Assembly: GCF_032999765.1 (NCBI RefSeq)
Contig: NZ_CP136051.1
Span: 5,102,501 to 5,166,500, forward strand
Direction: 5' to 3'
Origin: Imperialibacter roseus
GTDB taxonomy: Bacteria; Bacteroidota; Bacteroidia; Cytophagales; Cyclobacteriaceae
DNA length: 64,000 nucleotides
Each line of letters begins with the position of its first letter. Position 1 is the stretch's first letter. Under the pieces are notes generated by a model that was not told where the DNA came from, did no database searches, and worked only from the letters and a program-made list of their open reading frames with translations. Shown here one piece after another: positions 25,242 to 32,970 of this stretch. A program made the position numbers and the translations under genes.

Positions 25242-25557
25242 AATATACATGCATGGTGAGTTGGCCGGATTCCTTGCTGAGGACGATGAAGGCTATCATT
25301 TTGCGTATCAAAAGAAGTATGTCACCGAAGGAGGAGAGCCCATTAGCCTGACCATGCCACTTACAGACAAGGTTTATCACAGTGCCATGCTGTTCCCCTT
25401 TTTTGATGGCTTGATCCCTGAAGGTTGGCTGCTGGAAATAGCCGAGAAGAGCTGGAAGATCAATGTCCGAGACAGAATGAGCTTGCTATTGGCCACCTGC
25501 AGAGACTGTATCGGGGCTGTTTCTGTTGAACCAGTAGACGCTGAAGAGAATGAATAG
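25228..25557 (+). CDS. hipS: HipS-like protein (separate HipA N-terminal subdomain)
   Basis: A 109-residue protein equivalent to N-terminal subdomain 1 of HipA: MHGELAGFL, LTMPL, FFDGLIPEGWLLE and CIGAVSVEP align by eye with the start of E. coli HipA (FFDNLLPDS, SVGAVTLIP). In the described hipBST systems the separate HipS acts as the antitoxin of the kinase. ATG 25228 is chosen because the farther start at 25186 would overlap hipB by 56 bp. It overlaps hipT by 8 bp. Confidence 0.82.
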   Translation: MKKAKIYMHGELAGFLAEDDEGYHFAYQKKYVTEGGEPISLTMPLTDKVYHSAMLFPFFDGLIPEGWLLEIAEKSWKINVRDRMSLLLATCRDCIGAVSVEPVDAEENE

Positions 25558-26542
25558 AAAATCATGCCTCTATTGCTATCAACCTCTCATTGGAGAAGAC
25601 CTGGCGACTCAAGCGGGGGATGCTGGCTTCCATCCATCGTGTAGTAAGAAGTTTTTTGGGACGGCTGCCCCTCCAGAACTACCCTTCACAGAGAACGATA
25701 TGTTACAACTTGCTGAGCAGATTATCAAAAGCCACAAAGCAGTCACTGGCGTCCAGCCGAAGCTATCTCTCAGAATTGAAAACGTAAAAAACAGTCAGGT
25801 TCCTGAAAGGTTTACCATAGTCGGTATATGGGGTGAGTACATTTTGAAGCCACAGACAGAAGCATTTAAACACCTGCCGGAGAACGAAGACCTAACGATG
25901 CATTTGGCAACCCTATGTGGAATAAACACCGTGGAGCACTCGCTAATAAGTCTCAAATCAGGGCAGTTAGCCTACATCACCAAACGAATAGATCGAAAAA
26001 AGGTATCAGGAAAAAGTGTCGCTGCCAGGAAACTGCATATGGAAGACATGTGTCAACTGACCGAAAGGCTAACCGAGCACAAATACAAGGGGTCTTATGA
26101 ACAGATAGCAAAAACCCTCCTCAGATACTCGGCAAATCCCGGCCTTGACGTCATCAATTTTTACGAGCAGGTTATCTTCTGCTTTCTGACAGGCAATAAT
26201 GATATGCATCTCAAGAATTTTTCATTGTTAAAAGCCGACAGAGTGAATTATAATCTTTGCCCCGCCTATGATCTGGTAGCATCGGCCCTGGTATTGCCAG
26301 AAGATGATGAAGAGCTTGCGCTGACTTTAAACGGAAAAAAGAAAAAACTGAAAAAAGCTGATTTCGACACTGCCATGTTATCTGCGGGAATCGAACAAAA
26401 AGCCATGGACAATATTTACAGGAGATTTTCCAACTCGCTAGCCAGATGGGAGGATTTCATTGACATCAGTTTTTTGCCTGAAGACATGAAGGTGAATTTT
26501 CAAGAGTTGATCAACTCGAGATTTGATACGCTCGGACTGTGA
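25550..26542 (+). CDS. hipT: HipT-like Ser/Thr kinase toxin (HipA C-terminal part)
   Basis: A HipA-fold kinase lacking the N-terminal subdomain, which the upstream gene encodes. The phosphate-loop motif is VTGVQPK (65-71), the catalytic segment is NDMHLKNFS with Asp218, and the metal-binding segment is YDLVAS with Asp241, so it should be active. Known homologues phosphorylate aminoacyl-tRNA synthetases (HipA: GltX; HipT: TrpS). The N-terminus carries a CxxC...HxxC knuckle (Cys6, Cys9, His28, Cys31) that could bind zinc. Ala64 is at the position of the autophosphorylated Ser150 of E. coli HipA in my manual alignment. Confidence 0.87.
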   Translation: MNRKSCLYCYQPLIGEDLATQAGDAGFHPSCSKKFFGTAAPPELPFTENDMLQLAEQIIKSHKAVTGVQPKLSLRIENVKNSQVPERFTIVGIWGEYILKPQTEAFKHLPENEDLTMHLATLCGINTVEHSLISLKSGQLAYITKRIDRKKVSGKSVAARKLHMEDMCQLTERLTEHKYKGSYEQIAKTLLRYSANPGLDVINFYEQVIFCFLTGNNDMHLKNFSLLKADRVNYNLCPAYDLVASALVLPEDDEELALTLNGKKKKLKKADFDTAMLSAGIEQKAMDNIYRRFSNSLARWEDFIDISFLPEDMKVNFQELINSRFDTLGL

Positions 26543-26559
26543 TCCGGAAAGCTGCTATG

Positions 26560-27096
26560 CTACCACCCCATCCTTTTCTTTAGCTCCGTAATGTGCGCCA
26601 GGTGGTGCCTGCCATGCCAGGAATACATAGCTAACACAGTGGCCAGCCTGGATGTCTTTCCTGAGGCTGGATGAACAAAAGCTCGTTGGTAGTCTTGTTC
26701 AGACATCGCCTTTAATAGCACCACCCATCGCTTGTGGAGCATTTCAAGCAAATCGAGAGAAAGATCTATTTCTCCATGCGCTGCATCGGGTAGCTCAGCC
26801 CATAGCTGTTCTTCGTAGGGTCTGATGGTCGGATTGTCCTCTGTGAGCGCCAATCTGAAGCGCATATACGAATTCATATGGCTATCAGGGATGTGGTGCA
26901 CTACCTGCCGTATCGTCCAACCGCCGGGGCGGTAGGGAGTTTCCAACTGTTCCTCAGAAAGGCCCACGACTGCCGTCCTCAATTGCGAGGGCAAATGGGC
27001 AATGTCTTCTATCCAATGGCTACGCATCGCCAGCGATGTATCTTTTGGTGGGATAAAATCACCTATTGGGTATTTGAGCGCTTCGAGGTTTTCCAT
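26560..27096 (-). CDS. YfiT/DinB-type bacillithiol transferase-like protein
   Basis: A DinB-fold protein of the YfiT group. The three metal-ligand histidines typical of the fold are visible in VVHHIPDSHMN and SWHGRHHLAHI, and the N-terminal segment PIGDFIPPKD is family-specific. YfiT-type enzymes are proposed to conjugate bacillithiol to electrophiles. The next gene upstream on the same strand is a YpdA-type bacillithiol disulfide reductase candidate, which strengthens the assignment. Confidence 0.82.
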   Translation of the reverse strand: MENLEALKYPIGDFIPPKDTSLAMRSHWIEDIAHLPSQLRTAVVGLSEEQLETPYRPGGWTIRQVVHHIPDSHMNSYMRFRLALTEDNPTIRPYEEQLWAELPDAAHGEIDLSLDLLEMLHKRWVVLLKAMSEQDYQRAFVHPASGKTSRLATVLAMYSWHGRHHLAHITELKKRMGW

Positions 27097-27204
27097 GGAT
27101 TCGTGTTGAAAAAATTGAAAGATGAATTTAAAAAGAAAGCAACCAGCTTAGCAAAATATTTTATTAACCCTCCAAGGATTCAAACCCATTGGAGACCTCA
27201 AACT

Positions 27205-28173
27205 TCAAACCGCCTCCTTCTTCGCAATTCCCTCCATAATCACCTCCGCATGTACCCTGGAGTTTTCAATAAACCATTTGTTGGTTTTCAGGCCTCCACA
27301 GATGACGCCTGCCAGATAAATGCCTGGTACGTTGGTTTCCATGGTCTCGGGATTGTGAACAGGTGTCAGAAAATCATCGGTGCCAATTTCGATGTTCATA
27401 CTTTTCAGAAAGCTGAAACTAGGCTGGTAGCCCGTCATGGCCAGCACAAAGTCGTTTTCGAGGGTCTTCATGCCCTCCGGCGTCACGATGTCTACTTCCG
27501 TTTCTCTAATGGCAGTCACTTGTGATTTAAAATAGGCCTTAATCGACCCTTCTTTGATCCGGTTTTCAATGTCCGGCTTCACCCAGTATTTTACCCTTTC
27601 GCCGATCACATCATCCCGGATTACCATCGTCACTTCCTTCGCTCCTTTTCGGTAGGTTTCCAGTGCCACATCAACCCCTGAGTTGGCCGCCCCAATCACC
27701 AGCACCTTCATCCCAAAATAGGGATGCGCTTCTTTGTAATAATGCCTTACTTTGGGCAAGTCTTCGCCGGGCACATTCAGCAAATAGGGCAAGTCGTAAA
27801 AGCCGGTAGCCAGGATCACATTGCGGGCTTCAAAGGTGGCTTTGGAGGTGGTGATAACAAAAAAATCACCCTTCTTCTCCACACTATTGACAGGCTCATA
27901 CAGTCGCACATTCAATTTCCAGGAGCTGGTCACCCGGCGGTAATATTCCAGGGCCTCCGGTCGGGTAGGTTTGGGATTGTGAGAAATGAACGGCACCTCC
28001 CCTATTTCCAATTTATCCGAAGTAGAAAAAAAGGTCATATTGGCCGGGTAGTTATAAATAGAGTTGACCAGGCAGCCCTTATCCACAATCACATAACTCA
28101 AGCCTCTTTTCTGAGCCTCTATTCCGCAAGCCAGCCCAATGGGGCCCGCACCTATCACAAATACGTCTAACAT
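27205..28173 (-). CDS. ypdA: YpdA-type flavoprotein, putative bacillithiol disulfide reductase
   Basis: A two-dinucleotide-domain flavoprotein of 322 residues. The FAD site is VIGAGPIGLACGIEAQKRG near the N-terminus and the NADPH site is VLVIGAANSGVDVALE near residue 165. A segment typical of YpdA is NYPANMTFFSTSDKLEIGEVPF. It lacks the CxxC redox pair of thioredoxin reductase, as YpdA does. It should recycle oxidised bacillithiol (BSSB). It lies 108 bp upstream of the YfiT-like gene in the same direction. Confidence 0.88.
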   Translation of the reverse strand: MLDVFVIGAGPIGLACGIEAQKRGLSYVIVDKGCLVNSIYNYPANMTFFSTSDKLEIGEVPFISHNPKPTRPEALEYYRRVTSSWKLNVRLYEPVNSVEKKGDFFVITTSKATFEARNVILATGFYDLPYLLNVPGEDLPKVRHYYKEAHPYFGMKVLVIGAANSGVDVALETYRKGAKEVTMVIRDDVIGERVKYWVKPDIENRIKEGSIKAYFKSQVTAIRETEVDIVTPEGMKTLENDFVLAMTGYQPSFSFLKSMNIEIGTDDFLTPVHNPETMETNVPGIYLAGVICGGLKTNKWFIENSRVHAEVIMEGIAKKEAV

Positions 28174-28243
28174 CAGTAATATTTAAAACCTAACCTTATG
28201 CCAACCCCAAATTCGGCCAACAGGTTTCATCTGCAACGTTCAA

Positions 28244-28927
28244 TTAGCTATCGCCATAAATTTTATAAACACCCTGCCGCAAGGCGTCGCCTTCCTCAGA
28301 GCAAATGAAGCCAATGGTCTTGGCAATTTTTTCTGGTTTCACCCACTTGTTGAAGTCGGCATCGGGCATGTTCTTTCTGTTGGGAGGCGTGTCGATGATG
28401 CTGGGCACCACGACGCTTGAAGTGATGTGTTTACCCTTGCCTGATTCGTTGAGGATGTCGGACAGGTTAAACAACAAGGACTTCGAAAGTGCATAGGGCA
28501 GCGTGTCTTTTCCAGCCGCAGCTTGAATGGCCGGCCGGGCACCTGCAAACACCAATCTACCTCCGCCTGTTTTTGCCATTGTTTGAAACGCTGGCCTGGC
28601 TGTGAAATAGGCTGTATAAAAGTTCAGGTGGAGCATTTTGTCGAGATCAGTACCATCAGTATTTTCAATATTTCCCATGGCAAAGCCACCGACCAACATA
28701 ATCACCGCATCGAGGCGTCCATGTTTGGCAACTACCTTGTCTATGGTGGCTGAAGCCGCTTTCTCGTTGGTCAAATCAGCCTCGACAAACTCAGCTTTAG
28801 TCGGTCCTTTTGGTAAGTGACCGGGCACCGCCGTGCCTATCACCTTGTAGCCCAAGCTTGAAAACTCGTTCACAACTGCCTCGCCAAGATTTCCCCCGGC
28901 TCCTGTAATCAGCACAATTTTCTGCAT
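28244..28927 (-). CDS. Short-chain dehydrogenase/reductase
   Basis: A classical SDR of 227 residues with the nucleotide motif TGAGGNLGEAVVNEF at the N-terminus, the structural motif MLVGGFAMG in place of NNAG, and a Tyr-x3-Lys-like catalytic segment LPYALSKSLLF. The C-terminus is short. The substrate is unknown. Its order beside the bacillithiol genes on the same strand (71 bp from ypdA) may be accidental. Confidence 0.82.
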   Translation of the reverse strand: MQKIVLITGAGGNLGEAVVNEFSSLGYKVIGTAVPGHLPKGPTKAEFVEADLTNEKAASATIDKVVAKHGRLDAVIMLVGGFAMGNIENTDGTDLDKMLHLNFYTAYFTARPAFQTMAKTGGGRLVFAGARPAIQAAAGKDTLPYALSKSLLFNLSDILNESGKGKHITSSVVVPSIIDTPPNRKNMPDADFNKWVKPEKIAKTIGFICSEEGDALRQGVYKIYGDS

Positions 28928-28988
28928 AACATTTTCTGTTTTGCCTGGTCAAAATAAGATATTGCAAGATGTAATATTTGAGCCTCCT

Positions 28989-29321
28989 ATGCCAGCAGAC
29001 AAGACGTCGTTTTTCCAGGATGTGTACGAAGTGGCTCGACTGATCCCCAAAGGTCGGGTAACAAGCTACGGTGCTATTGCTAACTATCTTGGCACCAAGG
29101 GCAGTTCCCGCATGGTTGGCTGGGCGGTGAACAGCGCTGGCATGCCCGACGACGTGCCGGCACATCGGGTGGTAAACAGGGTGGGAGTGCTTTCCGGCAA
29201 ACACCACTTTGGAGGCTCCAGAATGGAAGATCTATTGAAGACAGAAGGCATTGAGGTGAACAATGACAAGATCGTGGCGTTTGACAAGTTATTCTGGGAT
29301 CCGATGAAAGAACTAGAGTAA
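28989..29321 (+). CDS. MGMT-family protein, alkyltransferase-like (ATL)
   Basis: A DNA-binding domain of the O6-alkylguanine methyltransferase family. PKGRVTSYGAIANYLG and the family segment GWAVNSAGMPDDVPAHRVVN are present, but the active-site PCHRV has become PAHRV (Ala for Cys), the hallmark of alkyltransferase-like proteins. These bind O6-alkylguanine without repairing it and hand the lesion to nucleotide excision repair. ATG 28989 is preferred to 28941, which overlaps the divergent gene's promoter region. Confidence 0.88.
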   Translation: MPADKTSFFQDVYEVARLIPKGRVTSYGAIANYLGTKGSSRMVGWAVNSAGMPDDVPAHRVVNRVGVLSGKHHFGGSRMEDLLKTEGIEVNNDKIVAFDKLFWDPMKELE

Positions 29322-29633
29322 ACGGGGAAGCACCAAATGGCAAAAGACAAATAGCAAGTAAGCTCCAAGTGCTAATTGCTGAATTTCAAAACACCAACGC
29401 CTCCCTTCGTATCTATACGTCCACTTTCTCTAAGCACCAAGTGGCAAAAGAGAAATAACATATGAGCTTCAGGTACCAACTCCTGAAATTCAAAACCATC
29501 ACTCCTTCCTTTCTTGCCACCTGATGCGGCTTTTGAGCAGCCTTAGCTTAATACTAACTTTTGTAGTAATTTATTCCAACATTTTTTGCATAATGTTTTA
29601 GTATTACTAAATTTGATAGCAAATACTACCGCT
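29322..29633. other. Gene-free region with degenerate direct repeat
   Basis: About 310 bp lie between the ATL gene and the following gene. It contains the 64-bp direct repeat pair listed separately, and an A/T-rich stretch before 29634 with promoter-like words (TTTGCATAATG). No gene or RNA was recognised. Confidence 0.5.
29329..29496 (+). repeat. Two 64-bp imperfect direct repeats
   Basis: Copy one is 29329-29392 and copy two is 29433-29496. They are equal in length and match at about 52 of 64 positions, both starting AGCACCAA and ending ATTCAAAAC or TTTCAAAAC. A 40-bp spacer lies between them. The function is unknown. Confidence 0.65.
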
Positions 29634-30263
29634 ATGAAAATGTTCTACAAAGTTCAGCTTCCTGCGTCACAGCCAGTGGCTTCTTATGTACACCAGTGCA
29701 AGCTGTATATACAGCAGAGAGCCGGGAAGTTCAAGTTCATGACCTCAGAGGCGTTCATTTCACTTTTTTCCTTTGAGGCTGAAGTGGCCGACGAGCAGCA
29801 ATTGATCAAGGCACTGAGAAAGGCGGCAGCTTATCTCGATACTTTCGATGTGTCGCTTAATGGCTTTTCTCACTTTCCACAAAGCCGCACTCTCTTCATA
29901 AAAGTGGAGAATGCCAGAACGCTGAAGGAGAGAAATAGACTTTTTCATGATGCCTTTCTTTCTATCACAAAAGACATGGGCATCGACATCAGTAATATGA
30001 CGTTTACCGATCATCCACATTTGACAATTGGTGCCGATTTCGACAGCAAAATCTATGGCTCTTTATACAATGCGTTTGTTCAGCATCGTTATCACCAGGG
30101 CTTCAGAGCCGAAAGCGCTTTACTCGTAAAGTATATCGGTAGAGGAAAAAATAAAGTGCTTTCTAAAGCGCCCTTTCAAAAAGTTTCCAGGCATCGGCCT
30201 CCTTTTATTGAAGCACCAACCGCCTCAAAGGAAAAAGGTCAAATGACATTGGAATTCAATTAG
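29634..30263 (+). CDS. 2'-5' RNA ligase / 2H-phosphoesterase-like protein
   Basis: A 209-residue protein whose layout resembles the 2H superfamily: an N-terminal strand KMFYKVQLPASQPV, then a central strand pair, then DHPHLTIGADF (H129-x-T131) as a canonical second HxT motif. The place of the first HxT is taken by FISLFSF (41-47), with no His. Either the enzyme uses one motif or has become a binding protein. ATG 29634 is used; 29640 is possible. The assignment is by pattern only. Confidence 0.55.
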   Translation: MKMFYKVQLPASQPVASYVHQCKLYIQQRAGKFKFMTSEAFISLFSFEAEVADEQQLIKALRKAAAYLDTFDVSLNGFSHFPQSRTLFIKVENARTLKERNRLFHDAFLSITKDMGIDISNMTFTDHPHLTIGADFDSKIYGSLYNAFVQHRYHQGFRAESALLVKYIGRGKNKVLSKAPFQKVSRHRPPFIEAPTASKEKGQMTLEFN

Positions 30264-30274
30264 CTGTGTTAGTA

Positions 30275-30342
30275 CCAGTGTGGGGAAACTCACACTGGAA
30301 CGCCTATTTTTCAACATTCATTGCGGGTGTGAAGACACACCC
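30275..30342. repeat. REP hairpin pair upstream of the RAYT gene
   Basis: First hairpin: CCAGTGTG (30275-30282) and CACACTGG (30291-30298) with loop GGGAAACT. Second: GGGTGTG-AAGA-CACACCC (30325-30342). Both stems are perfect. The second shares its AAGA loop and GTG/CAC core with copies at 15.0, 31.0 and 47.3 kb. Confidence 0.8.
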
Positions 30343-30423
30343 TCTGGCGAATTAAACTACAGACACTGTCCTCTCTGCTACATTCGCCACAGATAATTTC
30401 TATTTTTAATGCTTTTCGTTTTA

Positions 30424-30441
30424 GGGAGTGTCTTCACACCC
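30424..30441. repeat. Inverted REP copy just upstream of the RAYT start
   Basis: GGGAGTGTCTTCACACCC is the opposite orientation of the REP unit (loop TCTT instead of AAGA). Together with 30325-30342 it forms a REP/iREP pair, the usual bacterial interspersed mosaic arrangement. It ends 9 bp before the preferred RAYT start. Confidence 0.75.
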
Positions 30442-30450
30442 ATTCAGAAA

Positions 30451-30972
30451 ATGGAACTTGATAACATCTACTTCTACATTGCCACCATCAAGGCTTGGAA
30501 ACCCCTCCTTTCCAAAGACTCGTACAAAGAAGTGCTCATTGAAAGCCTGAGGTTTTTGACACAAAGTGGGAAATTGGTCGTCTATGGCTTTGTTATCATG
30601 CCCAACCACTTCCATATCATCTGGGAGATGCTGGAATTGAATGGTAACGAACTCCCCCACACTAGCTTTATGAAATTCACAAGCCATGTGATTTTCAAAG
30701 ATATAAAGGCCAGCAACCCTGGGCTACTTTCTGATTTCAAAGTTCTCTCGGTCAGCCGCTCTCACAATATCTGGATGAGGCATTCGCTTCCGATCCATTT
30801 ATACTCCGATAAATTCATCCTCCAAAAGCTCACCTATATCCATAATAACCCTTTGCAGGAACATTGGCGGTTGGCAGAAAGGCCAGAAGACTATAAGTAC
30901 TCTTCTGCAAGGTTCTATGAAACTGGAATCGATGAGTTTGGAATATTAACTCATATTAAGGAAAGGACATAA
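30451..30972 (+). CDS. REP-associated tyrosine transposase (Y1 HUH family)
   Basis: A 173-residue single-strand endonuclease of the IS200-like Y1 type. The HUH metal site is MPNHFHIIW, and the catalytic Tyr lies in LTYIHNNPLQEHW. RAYTs are domesticated relatives of TnpA that act on REP hairpins. ATG 30451 is preferred to 30409 because the latter would place a REP copy inside the protein. REP hairpins flank it on both sides (30275-30342, 30424-30441, 30980-30997), as expected for a transposase with its substrate. Confidence 0.88.
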   Translation: MELDNIYFYIATIKAWKPLLSKDSYKEVLIESLRFLTQSGKLVVYGFVIMPNHFHIIWEMLELNGNELPHTSFMKFTSHVIFKDIKASNPGLLSDFKVLSVSRSHNIWMRHSLPIHLYSDKFILQKLTYIHNNPLQEHWRLAERPEDYKYSSARFYETGIDEFGILTHIKERT

Positions 30973-30979
30973 ACGCCAC

Positions 30980-30997
30980 GGGTGTGAAGACACACCC
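30980..30997. repeat. REP hairpin downstream of the RAYT gene
   Basis: GGGTGTG-AAGA-CACACCC, 8 bp after the RAYT stop, is identical to 30325-30342 over all 18 bases. Confidence 0.85.
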
Positions 30998-31030
30998 AAC
31001 AACCATTTAGGTTCCTCAATTTGATCGCCC

Positions 31031-32485
31031 TCACACGGGAACATCTACTTTACGGCTGCTAATCGCCCAAAGGCCGAGGAAAGTAAGCAACCCATTCAAA
31101 AGCAAAATCTCAAATCCGAACTTATATCCCCACAGAAGGCTTTCGGAGCTAATGTTGATGAGGTACGACAACAATGGCGACAGCACGCAAACTACCGGCA
31201 CATACTTGTCTGTTAACGGGCGTTTAGTGAAAAGCCCAAAGGAGAAGAGCCCGAGCAGGGGCCCATATGTATAGCCAGCCGCTGTAAACACAGAATTAAT
31301 TACGCTCGAATCGTTGATGGCGTTGAAAATAAGGATGACGAAAAAGAGCAGAAAGGAAAAGCCCAGGTGAACGAGCATCCTTACCTTGTCGTTGTTTTTT
31401 ACCTCTTTTTTTTCAAAACCCAAAAAGTCGACACAGAAAGAGGTTGTCATGGCGGTTAAAGCTGAATCAGCGCTACTGTACGCAGCAGCTACAATGCCCA
31501 GGAGAAAAAGCACTCCTGCAAAAGTATTGAAATGACCAAGCGCTAGCATCGGGTACAGATTGTCGGTACGGTCAGGAATAGGAATGCCTGTGGCTTCCGC
31601 ATACATAAACAACAGCGCCCCCAGACTCAAAAACAAAAAATTAACGATGACCAGCACCACGCAAAACCAAAACATATTTTTCTGGGCATCGCCAATATTG
31701 CGGCAGGTGAGGTTCTTTTGCATCATGTCCTGGTCGAGGCCTGTCATCACTATGGCAATGAAGGCTCCTGCAAAAAACTGTTTGAAAAAGTTTCTGCCAC
31801 TCTGCCAATCCCATTCAAACACCCGGAAGTACTCGCTTTTCACAACCGTAGATCCTATGTCTGCAATTCCAATATTCAATTCGGTACTGATGAGGTATAT
31901 ACTAACAACTACGGCCAGGATCATAAAGCCGGTCTGCAGAGTATCGGTCCACACAACGGTTTTTATACCTCCTTTAAAAGTATACAACCATATCAGCCCG
32001 ATGGTAATGAGCACGCAAGCCCAAAAGGGGATACCAAAAGAATCAAAAATTGCCAACTGCAATACACCAGCCACCAGAAACAGCCTGAAAGACGACCCAA
32101 CCACCCTGCTGAGGAGAAAGAAAAAAGAACCTGTTTTGTAAGAAGCCACACCGAACCGCTGTTCGAGATAGGTATAAATCGTGACCAAATTGAGTTTGTA
32201 ATAAAGAGGCATCAACACTGTGGCAATGATCAGGTACCCAGGCAAATATCCCAACACTACCTGAAAATAGCTGAAACCGCTATTACCCACCTCGCCAGGA
32301 ACACTGATGAACGTAACACCACTCAATGAAGCTCCGATCATCCCAAAGGCCACCAAATACCAGGGAGATTCTCTGTTTCCCGTAAAAAATGTCGACGAAG
32401 TAGCGCCTCTGGAGGTAAAATAGGAGATAACGAAGAGCAGTAAAAAATAACTTCCAATGACGGCGAGAACAAGAGTAGGTGTCAT
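31031..32485 (-). CDS. Sodium:solute symporter (SSS family)
   Basis: An inner-membrane carrier of 484 residues with about 13 membrane helices. The family segments are GNRESPWYLVAFGMIGASLSG near the N-terminus, FKGGIKTVVWTDTLQTGFM and AAAYSSADSALTAMTTSFCVD, the last containing the Na+-site Ser/Ala-rich helix 8. The substrate could be a sugar, amino acid or organic acid and is not evident from neighbours. It is divergent from the clpS-recR genes. Confidence 0.9.
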   Translation of the reverse strand: MTPTLVLAVIGSYFLLLFVISYFTSRGATSSTFFTGNRESPWYLVAFGMIGASLSGVTFISVPGEVGNSGFSYFQVVLGYLPGYLIIATVLMPLYYKLNLVTIYTYLEQRFGVASYKTGSFFFLLSRVVGSSFRLFLVAGVLQLAIFDSFGIPFWACVLITIGLIWLYTFKGGIKTVVWTDTLQTGFMILAVVVSIYLISTELNIGIADIGSTVVKSEYFRVFEWDWQSGRNFFKQFFAGAFIAIVMTGLDQDMMQKNLTCRNIGDAQKNMFWFCVVLVIVNFLFLSLGALLFMYAEATGIPIPDRTDNLYPMLALGHFNTFAGVLFLLGIVAAAYSSADSALTAMTTSFCVDFLGFEKKEVKNNDKVRMLVHLGFSFLLFFVILIFNAINDSSVINSVFTAAGYTYGPLLGLFSFGLFTKRPLTDKYVPVVCVLSPLLSYLINISSESLLWGYKFGFEILLLNGLLTFLGLWAISSRKVDVPV

Positions 32486-32512
32486 ATCTATCGGGATGTC
32501 AGTTTATTTTCT

Positions 32513-32520
32513 TAATTTTG
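32513..32520 (+). promoter_or_regulatory. TAnnTTTG-type promoter element ahead of clpS
   Basis: TAATTTTG matches the Bacteroidota -7 form. It is 160 bp upstream of clpS in the divergent spacer; no good -33 TTG is visible at the right distance. Confidence 0.35.
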
Positions 32521-32680
32521 CGGGATATTCAAACCAAATTAACGAACAGAACATCACTCTGGCAAAGTAATTCATCTGGAATAAAATAAACGGAATACTA
32601 AAATGGACTGCCTTCCAGAAGCATCCAAAGATGGCAACTGAGACTGGAAGAACCACAATTCATTTAAATCACAAAAGACT

Positions 32681-32962
32681 ATGAGTTATCAACCGCAAAA
32701 AGAAGATTTGGTTGAGGTATTGGAAGACCTTGAGTCAACCGATTTACAGGACTTAATTGTCTACAACGACGACTATAACACATTCGATCATGTGACCAAC
32801 ACACTGATCAAGGTTTGTAAGCACGACAAGCTTCAGGCGGAACAGTGCACGTGGATCATCCACTACAAAGGCAAATGTGGAGTAAAAAAGGGCTCTCTGC
32901 CTGAGCTGAAGCCTATGAAAGAAGCTATTTTAGAGGCTGGCATCAACGCTGAAATTCTTTAA
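32681..32962 (+). CDS. clpS: ClpS-like adaptor of the Clp protease
   Basis: ClpS hands N-degron substrates to ClpAP (or ClpCP). The family motif LIVYNDDYNTFDHVTNTL and the end segment WIIHYKGKCGVKKGSLPELK cover the N-degron pocket region. It is 93 residues, which is normal. The N-terminal 20 residues are acidic and variable, as in the family. It lies 8 bp upstream of recR, an arrangement with no obvious functional logic but a probable shared transcript. Confidence 0.87.
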   Translation: MSYQPQKEDLVEVLEDLESTDLQDLIVYNDDYNTFDHVTNTLIKVCKHDKLQAEQCTWIIHYKGKCGVKKGSLPELKPMKEAILEAGINAEIL

Positions 32963-32970
32963 CAGCCTGC

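Noticed and set aside
30409-30450. Farther start for the RAYT
   Set aside because: It would place a REP hairpin inside the coding region; the normal family N-terminus begins at 30451.
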